Positions 44,633 through 53,773 of a DNA stretch of 64,000 nucleotides are shown here, in pieces. The notes beneath the pieces were generated by a model, which had not been told where the DNA came from, searched no databases, and worked only from the letters and a program-made list of their open reading frames with translations. Every line of letters starts with the position of its first letter. The first letter of the stretch is position 1. Made by a program: the position numbers and the translations under genes. Location of the stretch: NCBI GenBank assembly GCA_004353515.1, contig SMNZ01000007.1, positions 364,162-428,161 on the forward strand. The letters are read 5' to 3'. The DNA is from Alteromonadaceae bacterium M269 (GTDB lineage Bacteria > Pseudomonadota > Gammaproteobacteria > Enterobacterales > Alteromonadaceae).

Positions 44633-46870
44633 TTAGGCTTTTATCGGTAAACTTCTGTGTCGCTTACCTGACGCTTGATAAAGCGCATTGCTTAACGCTG
44701 GTGCAAATGGTGCCATACCCGGCTCACCAAGACCGGTCGGTGAAGCGTCGGACTCAACAAAATGCACATGCACTTCAGGCATATCTGTAATTCGCATAAC
44801 CGGGTAGTCGTGGAAGTTACTGGTGACCACAGCACCATCTTTAAACTTGATTTCGCAATACTTAGATAACGAAATCCCCATAGCGACTGCACCTTCCTGT
44901 TGCGCTGTAGCACCGTCTTTATTCAGTACTTGACCACAATCAACCGCGGAATCAACACGAACAACTTCAAAGTCATCACCCTTCATGCGCACATGGACTG
45001 CCATAGCGACATAAGTTTGGAAGCTATAATGCACAGCGATACCTAAACCTTCACCTTTAGGTAGAGGTTTACCGAATCCAGATTTTTTGGCGGCTAATTC
45101 AAGCACTGCTTTTGAGCGAGCAACTTGCTCCGCTTGCGCTTTATTTTCGTTGTTGTCGTATATGCGATTAAGCATAGTCACAGTATCAACACCCGCTTGT
45201 TCAGCGAGCTCATCAGCAAACACACCGTGGCTGAAACCATAAAATATGGCATAGACCGCACGGTACCAACCAATACGCGTATGAGCCGGTGCTTTACCCG
45301 ATTCACTGCGGTAATTACTAATACCGAATGGGTGTGACTCAAGATCAGCCACTGCATTTGCTGGTGCTCTTTCTATACCAGGAGTAAACAGCGTATTGAT
45401 TGATGGAAATGCTATACGATGCAACCAGCCTGTGACGTTTCCATCTTCATCTAATGATGCTTCAACACGTTGCGCACTATTGGAATGATAATAGCCAGTA
45501 CGAGTATCTTCTTCACGCGTCCAGATGAGTTTGATGGGCGTACCCACAGCTTTCGAAATTGCAGCGGCTTCTTGAACATAGTCGCACTTAAATTTACGGC
45601 CAAAGCCACCACCAGCAATCATCACATTAACGTGAACATTTTTCTTATCAATACCTAGGAACTGAGACAGTACACTTTGAATATCATCAGGACTTTGTGT
45701 TGATGCCCAAACATCACAACGATCGTCTTGTACATGCACCACACTTGCATTGGGCTCCATCGGAGAGTGCACTAAGTGGCCTTGGGTATAAACAGCAGAC
45801 AGTGTTTTTGCTGCTTTGTTAAACGCACCTTCGACATTACCACGTTCAGCCATTTTCTCCGCTGGTTGCGTTACGTTGTCGACAAGCATTTGCATATAAC
45901 TATCAGTATCGTAAGAACCGTTAGCCCCACGGTCCCACTCAATCTTTAATTTGTCGACGCCTTGTTGTGCAGACCAAGAGTTATTAGCGACAACAGCAAC
46001 ACCGCCTAATGAACCAAAAGGTACCTTCATGCGGTCAACTTCAACCACCGCGGTAACACCTTCAACCTTCATGGCTTCAGACTTATCCAACGACTTCAAT
46101 TTGCCGTCTAATACCGGGCAGTGCACAATCGCAGCATATTGCATACCAGGCACAATGGTATCCACGCCATAAGTGCGTTTACCTTGTATAACCATGCCAA
46201 CGTCGTGCCTAGGCAGGTAACTGCCTATATATTTAAAGTCCTTCGAAGACTTGAGTGTAGGCTCTTCAGGTACTGGCATTGTGGCCGCAATACTGGCTAA
46301 CTCACCGTAGCCGAGTTTCTTACCTGTTGGTTTATGAATAACAAAGTGATTCTCTGCATAGCAGTCTTTCGGATCTGCAGGCCAAACTTTGGCCGCTGCC
46401 GCAATCAGCATTTCTTTCGCTGCTGCTCCGGCTTTGCGCATCGGGATATATTGCGTGCGAATACTGGCAGAGCCGCCAGTGGCTTGGCTACCGTACTTGT
46501 CGATATCACCTTCTGCTTGCTCTACGCGAACATAATCCCAATTTGCTTCCATCTCATCAACGACCACAGAAGGTAACGCTGTACTGATGCCTTGGCCCAT
46601 TTCGCAACGACCGCTTTTCACCATGAGGTTGCCATTGGATTCAAGATAGATAAATGCATTGGGAGAAAAATCCGCAGCAGCCGTTTTACCATGAGACTTA
46701 GCCGCAGGTAGGGTTACACCAAGACACATACCACCAGTGGCAAGAGCACTCACCTTCAAAAAACTGCGACGAGTTAATGCAGTAATATCCGTTTTATTTT
46801 CATTGCTGGCAGCAGAAGCCGTGTGTTTATTTCGTTCTTCTTTGATTAACGATTCAATTTCAGGGCGCAT
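44633..46870 (-). CDS. Molybdopterin-binding large subunit, isoquinoline 1-oxidoreductase beta-like
   Basis: 745 residues, a xanthine-dehydrogenase-family catalytic subunit. A twin-arginine-like signal (TRRSFLKVSALATGG, about residues 33-47) directs folded export with its partner. Molybdopterin motifs include GQGISTALPSVVVDEMEA, AGGGFGRKFKCDYVQEAA, IGWYRAVYAIFYGFSHGVF, and the C-terminal GLGEPGMAPFAP with the catalytic Glu. The substrate is probably an aldehyde or N-heterocycle, but isoquinoline is only the family name. Its start overlaps the stop of the small subunit by one base. The pair likely forms a periplasmic enzyme that passes electrons to cytochrome c; no cytochrome gene is adjacent. 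Confidence 0.93.
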   Translation of the reverse strand: MRPEIESLIKEERNKHTASAASNENKTDITALTRRSFLKVSALATGGMCLGVTLPAAKSHGKTAAADFSPNAFIYLESNGNLMVKSGRCEMGQGISTALPSVVVDEMEANWDYVRVEQAEGDIDKYGSQATGGSASIRTQYIPMRKAGAAAKEMLIAAAAKVWPADPKDCYAENHFVIHKPTGKKLGYGELASIAATMPVPEEPTLKSSKDFKYIGSYLPRHDVGMVIQGKRTYGVDTIVPGMQYAAIVHCPVLDGKLKSLDKSEAMKVEGVTAVVEVDRMKVPFGSLGGVAVVANNSWSAQQGVDKLKIEWDRGANGSYDTDSYMQMLVDNVTQPAEKMAERGNVEGAFNKAAKTLSAVYTQGHLVHSPMEPNASVVHVQDDRCDVWASTQSPDDIQSVLSQFLGIDKKNVHVNVMIAGGGFGRKFKCDYVQEAAAISKAVGTPIKLIWTREEDTRTGYYHSNSAQRVEASLDEDGNVTGWLHRIAFPSINTLFTPGIERAPANAVADLESHPFGISNYRSESGKAPAHTRIGWYRAVYAIFYGFSHGVFADELAEQAGVDTVTMLNRIYDNNENKAQAEQVARSKAVLELAAKKSGFGKPLPKGEGLGIAVHYSFQTYVAMAVHVRMKGDDFEVVRVDSAVDCGQVLNKDGATAQQEGAVAMGISLSKYCEIKFKDGAVVTSNFHDYPVMRITDMPEVHVHFVESDASPTGLGEPGMAPFAPALSNALYQASGKRHRSLPIKA

Positions 46871-47340
46871 TATGAAACCTCCTTAGCTAACTCATCAGCC
46901 GCCATAGCAACGGCTTTTTTGATACGTTGATAGGTTCCACAACGGCAAATATTACCCTGCATAGCTGCTTCAATCTCTTCAGAGGATGGCGAGCTATTAT
47001 TATTGAGTAATCCAGCCGCATTCATTATTTGTCCTGCCTGGCAGTAACCACATTGTGGCACCCCGACTTCCAGCCAGGCTTTTTGTAATGGATGATCAGC
47101 ATTTTCTGATAATCCTTCGATGGTAGTGATTTCACGACCCGCCATAGCACTTATTGGCATAACACAAGAGCGAGTTGCGTTGCCATCTACGTGGACAGTA
47201 CAGGCACCACACAAGCCTTTTCCGCAACCAAACTTGGTTCCGGTAAACTCCAGTCGTTCTCTTAAAAACCACAAAAGTGGCATGTCTTCAGGGACGTCTA
47301 TAGGATATTTGACGCCGTTAACGGTGATTGATTTGCTCAT
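46870..47340 (-). CDS. [2Fe-2S] small subunit, isoquinoline 1-oxidoreductase alpha-like
   Basis: 156 residues. Two [2Fe-2S] sites: a plant-ferredoxin-type one in [14 protein letters not shown] plus SCVMP, and a helical one in [14 protein letters not shown] and [10 protein letters not shown]. It accepts electrons from the molybdenum subunit encoded next, with which it overlaps. No signal peptide; it would be exported together with the TAT-marked large subunit. It heads the two-gene unit, and the MITE at 47381 lies 40 bases before its start, in the promoter region. Very typical length for the family. Confidence 0.93.
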   Translation of the reverse strand: MSKSITVNGVKYPIDVPEDMPLLWFLRERLEFTGTKFGCGKGLCGACTVHVDGNATRSCVMPISAMAGREITTIEGLSENADHPLQKAWLEVGVPQCGYCQAGQIMNAAGLLNNNSSPSSEEIEAAMQGNICRCGTYQRIKKAVAMAADELAKEVS

Positions 47341-47380
47341 GTGGCCTCCACGCCTAAAATTGATGCGTCTTCGCGCAATT

Positions 47381-47647
47381 TAGAGCGTGTTAACCCTTGC
47401 TGTGAAGTTTTGCAGCGAGTTGTAAGTGATTTAGACAAAGATGAGACTGTGTAGTTTATTGATATAAACGAATAGGCTCAGATGCTGTATAAATCTCTCA
47501 CAAACGCTGTCCGCAGGATTCGTCATAAAGGCCTTTTGCTTTTTGTTGTGTACTTTTGACTTATATGAATAAGCCTGCAAGTACACGCCACAATCAAAAA
47601 ACCTTTATTTAGAACAAAATCTATACAGCAAAGGTTAACACGCTCTA
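47381..47647. mobile_element. MITE-like element, second type, TA-bordered
   Basis: 267 bases. The two ends are inverted copies: TAGAGCGTGTTAACC at 47381 and its inverse at the 47647 end, with 22 of 23 bases in agreement over the outer 23. TA flanks each end, like the element at 12311, but the end sequence is different. The inside has no gene. It sits between the divergent molybdenum hydroxylase genes and the esterase operon, so it may have altered promoters there. A 14-base copy of the end stands alone at 34693. Confidence 0.75.
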
Positions 47648-47901
47648 CACCAAACTAGCCACTTAGCAGTCAAAGTGCAACGTAATTCGTCGTAACAAAA
47701 TGACATCCATCGCTAGGCTAAATCCAAAAACCACTGGTAAATAATTTTTACCGACCACTTTCAGCGTTAAACGTCTATTTATTATGCATTTATAGTTTTA
47801 CTGAACGCTGTCGTTTCCCATTTTCCCACGCTGCTATCCCATTTATAAGAAAACCATATACCAGAAATTAAAAACACCTTTAAAAACAGCAACTTAAAAA
47901 C

Positions 47902-47917
47902 TGGCATGCCATTAGCT
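47902..47917 (+). promoter_or_regulatory. Candidate sigma-54 (-24/-12) promoter of the esterase-ABC-TCS locus
   Basis: TGGCATGCCATTAGCT matches the -24 GG and -12 GC pattern with the GG (47903-47904) and GC (47915-47916) spaced as required. Predicted transcription starts about 47928, leaving a leader of about 42 bases with GGAG before ATG 47970. An inverted repeat CAGCGTT/AACGCTG (47762-47768 and 47804-47810) about 140 bases upstream of the start could be an enhancer site. The downstream operon encodes an NtrC-type activator. Based on pattern only. Confidence 0.5.
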
Positions 47918-47969
47918 GTATTAAGCTGACCTCGATACTGATTGGTCATTAAATGGAGTAATATTTAAA

Positions 47970-49148
47970 ATGCTAAAACAACTAAAAGCTGCATGTCTGT
48001 TATTGATATTCATAAGTTCTATCACTCACGCACAAGACGCATCCCCAAAGGCAGACTACACACTCATAACTGAGAAATTTGATTCAAAGGTTTTGTCTGA
48101 AGAACGAACTGTGGTTGTACAGTTACCCAAAAGCTATGCAGGCAATCCAGATAAAAAATATCCTGTTATTTATCGCCTCGACGGTGCGGCAACGTTAGTT
48201 ATGATGAATGCCGTCTTAGAAAGCCTGCAGTCGCAACGTGCGGCACCCGAGGTTATTATTGTTGCAATAGAGAATACGGATCGTCTGCGCGACTTATACC
48301 CTACAGTAAATCGCGATCCCAATGGCCCTGTGGGTGCTGGTGGAGGCGGTGCTAAATTCCTCCAATTTATCACCACAGAACTTATGCCGGCGGTCGAAAG
48401 CAAATATAGGGCGCACGATTTTCGCATTATCGCCGGTGCATCAGCGGCAGGTGCTTTCTCTCTTTACGCGTTGCAGAAAAAGCCCGAATTGTTCGATGCA
48501 GCACTGGCCTACAGCGCAGCAGTTTGGTGGAACTATGGCGCTACGGGAAAGAGCACGGTTGAATTCTTAAAAAATGCCGAGGTACTTGATCACTACATTT
48601 ACACCGCTATTGGCAATGAGCCTGCACCTATGCGCCCTTATTACGATGAAATGATGAATGGTATTAGTGAAAACCAAGCAAAGGGACTGCGCTGGGTGAA
48701 CAATTCATTTAACAATGTGCCTCATAATCTCGTTAGCACTGCTGCGAGCTTTAATGCTTATCACAACTTATTCTACTCGGAGTTTATGCAGCCCAAAGAC
48801 TATGATGGCAGGCTAGCTTCAATTGAAGAGTATTATGCTCGAGTATCACACCAGCGTGGTGAAAAAATCGAAGCTCCAGAATGGGTGATCCGAGGATTAG
48901 GTTATCACTATGTGACTGAACAAAATTCAGAGGAAGCGATCAAGTTGTTTAAGTACGATATTGAACGCTACCCTAACATGCCCGATGCATATAATGGTTT
49001 AGCTTATGGGTATGAAGCATCAGGCGAGTACACTAAAGCACTTGAACAGGTTAACAGAGCGATACAGCTAGCTTCAGAGGACTACGAGGGTTACCAAGTT
49101 TATGTTAATAGACGCGAAAGGCTTTTAGATAAACTCGATAAGAAATAA
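47970..49148 (+). CDS. Exported esterase-like protein with TPR tail
   Basis: 392 residues. Signal peptide (LKAACLLLIFISSITHAQ), then an enterochelin-esterase-type alpha/beta hydrolase: KYPVIYRLDG, VIIVAIENTDRLRDLYPT, nucleophile elbow GASAAGAFSLYAL, and the C-terminal catalytic part VPHNLVSTAAS. Residues 320-385 form a TPR (YNGLAYGYEASGEYTKALEQ). It opens the candidate sigma-54 operon, 30 bases before the ABC ATPase. A similar protein (55459) closes the locus. Substrate unknown; a peptide or siderophore-like ester handled together with the transporter is one possibility. Confidence 0.88.
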   Translation: MLKQLKAACLLLIFISSITHAQDASPKADYTLITEKFDSKVLSEERTVVVQLPKSYAGNPDKKYPVIYRLDGAATLVMMNAVLESLQSQRAAPEVIIVAIENTDRLRDLYPTVNRDPNGPVGAGGGGAKFLQFITTELMPAVESKYRAHDFRIIAGASAAGAFSLYALQKKPELFDAALAYSAAVWWNYGATGKSTVEFLKNAEVLDHYIYTAIGNEPAPMRPYYDEMMNGISENQAKGLRWVNNSFNNVPHNLVSTAASFNAYHNLFYSEFMQPKDYDGRLASIEEYYARVSHQRGEKIEAPEWVIRGLGYHYVTEQNSEEAIKLFKYDIERYPNMPDAYNGLAYGYEASGEYTKALEQVNRAIQLASEDYEGYQVYVNRRERLLDKLDKK

Positions 49149-49178
49149 TCAAAGTAGTTGCATACATAAGGAAACACA

Positions 49179-49931
49179 ATGCCAGACACCGACGTAAGCC
49201 CAATTATCCAATTGAACAAGGTCAGTAAAACCTTTGTTTCTCATGATGTGGAAATTGAGGCTTTACGCAATATTGATTTGCGAATAGACCAAGGTGAATA
49301 CCTGACAATCAATGGACCTTCCGGATGCGGAAAGTCGACATTGCTGTCGATTATAGGCTTATTGGATGCGCCAACATCTGGACAGTGTTTTATTAATGAG
49401 GTTGATACCCAGAGGCTAGACGAAAATCAACAAGCGGAGTTACGCAATTTGCATATTGGTTTTGTCTTCCAGTCTTTCAACCTCATTGATGAAGTCAGTG
49501 TTTTCGACAATGTCGCATTACCCTTAACTTATCGTGAAGACGGTTTGTCGAAGAAAGTGATTCACGACAAAGTGACCGACGCATTATCTCAGGTGGGTAT
49601 GGATCACCGCAAAGCACACAAACCCAATCAATTATCTGGGGGGCAGCAACAAAGAGTCGCCATTGCCAGAGCAGTGGCGGGAGATCCTAGTATCCTCTTG
49701 GTAGATGAACCAACCGGAAACTTAGATTCTAAAAACGGTAGTGCCGTGATGGACATTCTGGCAACACTCAATGAAAAAGGCACAACGATTTGCATGGTCA
49801 CTCACGATCCCCGCTACGCTAGTCATGCTAAACGTCAAGTGTCACTGTTAGATGGCAGAATAGTTGATAACCTAACGAGTTTTGATTCGTCCTACGAAAG
49901 CCCATTGGTCAGCGAGATCGCAAATCAATGA
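49179..49931 (+). CDS. ABC transporter ATP-binding protein, MacB/LolD type
   Basis: 250 residues. Walker A GPSGCGKST, Q-loop (VFQSFNLI), signature LSGGQQQRVAIARA, Walker B ILLVDEPTGNLD and the H-loop (CMVTHD) are all present, in the order of LolD/MacB-type ATPases. It energises the permease encoded next, whose ATG overlaps this stop by four bases. The transporter would extrude a substrate from the periplasm or inner membrane rather than import. No substrate-binding protein is adjacent. Confidence 0.95.
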   Translation: MPDTDVSPIIQLNKVSKTFVSHDVEIEALRNIDLRIDQGEYLTINGPSGCGKSTLLSIIGLLDAPTSGQCFINEVDTQRLDENQQAELRNLHIGFVFQSFNLIDEVSVFDNVALPLTYREDGLSKKVIHDKVTDALSQVGMDHRKAHKPNQLSGGQQQRVAIARAVAGDPSILLVDEPTGNLDSKNGSAVMDILATLNEKGTTICMVTHDPRYASHAKRQVSLLDGRIVDNLTSFDSSYESPLVSEIANQ

Positions 49932-52354
49932 ATCGAATAGGTGCGCAATTTAACCTTGCGTTTCAGTCTTTACGCCAAGCCCCTGGATTTGTTTTCTCAG
50001 TAGTCACCACTATGGCTTTTACCTTGGCTATTGTATTTATCGTTGTATCCTTGGTGAATACCTATTTTATTCGACCACTGAATGTACATGACGAGCAAAA
50101 CCTTTATGTCATAGAGCAAAGAGTAACTACAGATACTGACGTCTACGACGGATACCAAAGCTACAAAGGCATTATTCACTGGATGCGTACGCAACAATCT
50201 TTGGATGATGCAGCGGTTATTAGTCCCGCAGATATCATGATAACCAGCTTGCTTGGAGAGCCAAGAGTCATTGCAACGTTTGCATCACCCGACTACTACA
50301 AGCTGTTTAAGGTTCCCCTAGTTTTAGGACAAGGTTTCGATTCTAAGCTTGCCTTTGACGCGACTAGTCATAATGTTCTTATTTCAGAGCAAATGTGGAT
50401 ACGGTACTTTGACCGTAGCGACCAAGTATTGGGTAAAACATTGGTGACTCAAAATGGTAGTACCTACACCATAACAGGTGTTGTCAGTGCCGATTTTGAG
50501 CCACCTTATATGTTTTATAATGGAAAAACCGATATCTGGTTGCATTTCAGTGAAGACCCTCGCACCTTTAACGAAAGGGACAATCAATGGAATTCAACCT
50601 ACCGCTCATTAAAAATCGTGGGGACTGCCAAGCCCGAATTAACGCAACGAGATATATTGGCTGATTTTGATAAGAGCATTAAATCAATTAAAGAAGAGTG
50701 GTTAGCAGGTTATCCAAATGTGACAGATATTGCGCCTATAGTGACTCCATTTCGTACAGTTGAACTAGGAGACAAAGGCCACCTAAGCCTCTTCTTGTTG
50801 GCAGGCACGCTAGGCCTGCTGCTTATTGCTATCCTAAACGTCAGTAATCTACTGCTATCACGTGCGTTAGCTCAACATCGTAACTTAGCGTTACAAGCAG
50901 TTCTAGGCGCAAAGCGTCGTACGTTGTTCATCAGTATATTGGCACAAACGTTCTTGCTTATGATGGCTTCTATGGCATCAGCGCTGTTTATGGCGGCATG
51001 GGGAATTAGAGGATTTAAGCAGCTCACCTTGGGCAAGTTACCGCTGGTTAGCAGTGTGTCCATTGATTATAAAGTAGTCTCTTTAGCTTTCATTATTTGT
51101 GCACTACTTGCTTATTTGTTTGCACTTATATTTGCTTCTTTAGTGAATTTTGGTGAATTGCGTAAACAATTACAAATGAGTGGAAAAAACAACGGGCAAA
51201 CCTTATCAGCAAGTAAAACGAGATTACTTGTAGTTTCCCAGGTAGGCATCGCTACAGCCTTAATCGTAGTGACAGCCTTCTCCTTGAGCAAAACACATGA
51301 GACATTGAATCGTCCACTCGGCAATGACGTAAAGAACAGGTTCACTTTGAGCCTGTTTATCCCAAATGAAGAAACTTTATTATCAGCAACTGAAAGCGCA
51401 GAAAAGCGCGAACGCCTTAAACAGTATTTACTAGCCTTACCTCAAATAAAAACGGTGAGTTTAGGACGTAGTCCCGTTCGAAGAACGACAAATTCCTCGA
51501 CTATGACCAATGCTCAGGGCGTAGAAAGTATTTTTGTCCCTCAAACCCGAGTGGGAGCAGACTACTTTGAGCAAGAAGGTATGAATATCCTAGCTGGCCG
51601 CACTTTTAGTGATGCAGCGATGAGAGAAGATACCTATGAGGCTCTGGTCTCACACTCCATGGCAAAGCTGTTAGAGCCAGATGGCGATGTCATCGGGAAA
51701 ACCTACACTGGACTCAATCAGCAATATACCATTGTTGGTGTCACCGAAGACTTTAACCACCCTAACTCGTTCTATAAAGACCTCGGCCGCCATATTTGGT
51801 GGGCATTTGGACCTTATGGTTATATCTTCATTGTGGAGTTTGAAGAGGGGGCATCACTTGATCGTGAAAACCTGCTAGATTTGCTACGTGAACACGACAA
51901 GCGTTTTATGATTTGGGAGTACATGTCATTAGAGCAAGAACTGAAACACATGCGACATATTGACAATATCACCCTATACGCAAGTTATCTGTTAGCCGCC
52001 TTTACTTTAATGCTAGCCTGTGTCGGTATTTTTGGTGTCCTCAACTATAACCTTAACACGCGTCGCTTTGAGTTTGGTCTTCGCATGGCCCTTGGAGCCA
52101 AGGCTGGTCGCTTGTACCGATTATTAGCAAGAGATGTTCTACTTCCCATAACAATAGGGACATCGTTAGCGACTACATTAACGCTATCAATCCTGAGCTA
52201 TTACCAAGAACAGTTAACGCTGTGGTTGAGTTATTCTCCGTTATTTGCGATACCCGCCGTACTACTTACTTTGCTATGCGCTGCGTTAAGCGGTTATTGG
52301 CCGATGCGCAAGGTGCTAAAACACAAACCAATGCACGCCTTACGCAACGAATAG
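49928..52354 (+). CDS. ABC permease with two FtsX-type halves (MacB-like)
   Basis: 808 residues. Two homologous halves, each with a MacB periplasmic core domain and FtsX membrane segments: first helix after LRQAPGFVFSVVTTMAF, later LLIAILNVSNLLLSRALAQH and, in the second half, LNYNLNTRRFEFGLRMALGAKAGRLYRLLARD. The GAKRRTLF and GAKAGRLY coupling helices interact with the ATPase. About eight membrane helices in total, the layout of the duplicated permeases that export peptides or signal mechanically. It overlaps the ATPase start-stop (ATGA) and precedes the regulator by 44 bases. Confidence 0.92.
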   Translation: MNRIGAQFNLAFQSLRQAPGFVFSVVTTMAFTLAIVFIVVSLVNTYFIRPLNVHDEQNLYVIEQRVTTDTDVYDGYQSYKGIIHWMRTQQSLDDAAVISPADIMITSLLGEPRVIATFASPDYYKLFKVPLVLGQGFDSKLAFDATSHNVLISEQMWIRYFDRSDQVLGKTLVTQNGSTYTITGVVSADFEPPYMFYNGKTDIWLHFSEDPRTFNERDNQWNSTYRSLKIVGTAKPELTQRDILADFDKSIKSIKEEWLAGYPNVTDIAPIVTPFRTVELGDKGHLSLFLLAGTLGLLLIAILNVSNLLLSRALAQHRNLALQAVLGAKRRTLFISILAQTFLLMMASMASALFMAAWGIRGFKQLTLGKLPLVSSVSIDYKVVSLAFIICALLAYLFALIFASLVNFGELRKQLQMSGKNNGQTLSASKTRLLVVSQVGIATALIVVTAFSLSKTHETLNRPLGNDVKNRFTLSLFIPNEETLLSATESAEKRERLKQYLLALPQIKTVSLGRSPVRRTTNSSTMTNAQGVESIFVPQTRVGADYFEQEGMNILAGRTFSDAAMREDTYEALVSHSMAKLLEPDGDVIGKTYTGLNQQYTIVGVTEDFNHPNSFYKDLGRHIWWAFGPYGYIFIVEFEEGASLDRENLLDLLREHDKRFMIWEYMSLEQELKHMRHIDNITLYASYLLAAFTLMLACVGIFGVLNYNLNTRRFEFGLRMALGAKAGRLYRLLARDVLLPITIGTSLATTLTLSILSYYQEQLTLWLSYSPLFAIPAVLLTLLCAALSGYWPMRKVLKHKPMHALRNE

Positions 52355-52398
52355 GCTATCTGTTGTGGAGACTTGTTATTAACAACTTAAAAAGCGAT

Positions 52399-53763
52399 AT
52401 GAAACACATATTAATTGTCGACGATCAGGCTGATATCCGTATATCGGCCGCTTTGTTGTTGAGCAATCATGGGTATAGTTGCCACGAAGCCGATTCACTG
52501 TCAAAGGCATTTGAAGTCATTGAGCAGCAGAGGATCGAACTCATTTTGTTGGATATGAACTTCAGCAAAGACACAACATCTGGTCAAGAAGGACTGACCT
52601 TTCTAGAACAATTGCATAAGCGCAATCTGAATATTGCAGTGGTAGTCATGACGGCGTGGGCAAGTATCAATGTAGCTGTACAAGCAATGCAACTTGGCGC
52701 AGGCGATTTCATTGAAAAGCCTTGGCAAAACAGGCGCTTACTCAATATTGTTAAACAACAGCTTAAACAGACCTACTTAAGACAAGAGAATGCGCGTTTT
52801 GCTCAGTTACAAGCTGACGAGACTGAAACACCACTCGCGGTATCACCTGTTATGATGAGGTTGTTAGAACAAGCTGAGCGCGTTGCACAAACAGACGCCA
52901 GTATTTTGATAACGGGAGAAAACGGCACAGGTAAAAGCATGTTAGCCAAGTTCATTCATGCGCGTTCTACACGAGCAAATGAGCGCTTTGTCAGTGCCAA
53001 TATGGGAGCCATTCCAGATAACCTGTTCGAAAGTGAGTTGTTTGGACACAAGCGAGGGGCATTTACTGATGCAAAAGATGATCGTTTAGGGCGTTTTGAT
53101 CTTGCCCAAAATGGTACTCTACTACTTGATGAAATCGGTACTTTGCCAAGCGTTTTGCAGAGTAAACTCCTCAGAGTGCTTGAGACCGGAGAATACGAAA
53201 GTCTTGGCAGCAGCCGAACAATGACCACAAATGCTCGGATTATCGCTGCCACAAACGCAGATTTACCCAGCTTAATTTCAAAAGAAAAGTTCCGTAAAGA
53301 TCTATTTTATAGGCTTAATACAGTGCAGCTTCATATGCCAGCGTTGCATGAAAGGAAAGAAGACATTCTCCCACTGACAGAACATTTTTTAGTTAAATAT
53401 AAAACCAAATATAAGCGCAATGAACTACAACTTGCTGATAAAACGGCAAACGCGTTATTAGAATACAATTGGCCTGGCAATGTAAGGGAACTAAGCCACT
53501 CTATCGAACGTGCTGTAATCCTGTGCACTGAGACCAGTATCCAACCGCATGAACTCTCACTCCCGCCATTATCGCAGCGCTTACCACTTTCTCAAAATAC
53601 AGATCTCATGACATTGGAGGAAGGTGAAAAGCGTGTACTAATCGCGGCTCTTAACTACTTTCAGGGTAATGTAATCCAGGCCAGTGACTATTTGAGACTC
53701 AGCAAATCTAGTATGTATCGACGACTAGAAAAGTTGGGGATCGATCTAAAAAACATCGATTAA
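52399..53763 (+). CDS. NtrC-family sigma-54-dependent response regulator
   Basis: 454 residues from ATG 52399; a longer frame from 52222 overlaps the permease and is not conserved in kind. Receiver: KHILIVDDQADIRIS, phosphorylation site D52 (LILLDMNF) and K107 (FIEKPWQ). AAA+ core: Walker A GENGTGKS, then GAFTDA in place of the GAFTGA sigma-54 contact loop, Walker B LLLDEIG, WPGNVREL. C-terminal Fis helix-turn-helix (ASDYLRLSKSSMYRRLEKLG). It likely activates the promoter at 47902. The kinase follows 10 bases later. GAFTDA is a known natural variant, but direct sigma-54 contact should be tested. Confidence 0.93.
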   Translation: MKHILIVDDQADIRISAALLLSNHGYSCHEADSLSKAFEVIEQQRIELILLDMNFSKDTTSGQEGLTFLEQLHKRNLNIAVVVMTAWASINVAVQAMQLGAGDFIEKPWQNRRLLNIVKQQLKQTYLRQENARFAQLQADETETPLAVSPVMMRLLEQAERVAQTDASILITGENGTGKSMLAKFIHARSTRANERFVSANMGAIPDNLFESELFGHKRGAFTDAKDDRLGRFDLAQNGTLLLDEIGTLPSVLQSKLLRVLETGEYESLGSSRTMTTNARIIAATNADLPSLISKEKFRKDLFYRLNTVQLHMPALHERKEDILPLTEHFLVKYKTKYKRNELQLADKTANALLEYNWPGNVRELSHSIERAVILCTETSIQPHELSLPPLSQRLPLSQNTDLMTLEEGEKRVLIAALNYFQGNVIQASDYLRLSKSSMYRRLEKLGIDLKNID

Positions 53764-53773
53764 AACCTGACAT

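Noticed and set aside
51681..51878. Plus-strand short frame inside the ABC permease
   Set aside because: Wholly inside a well-supported gene in another frame; no independent evidence.
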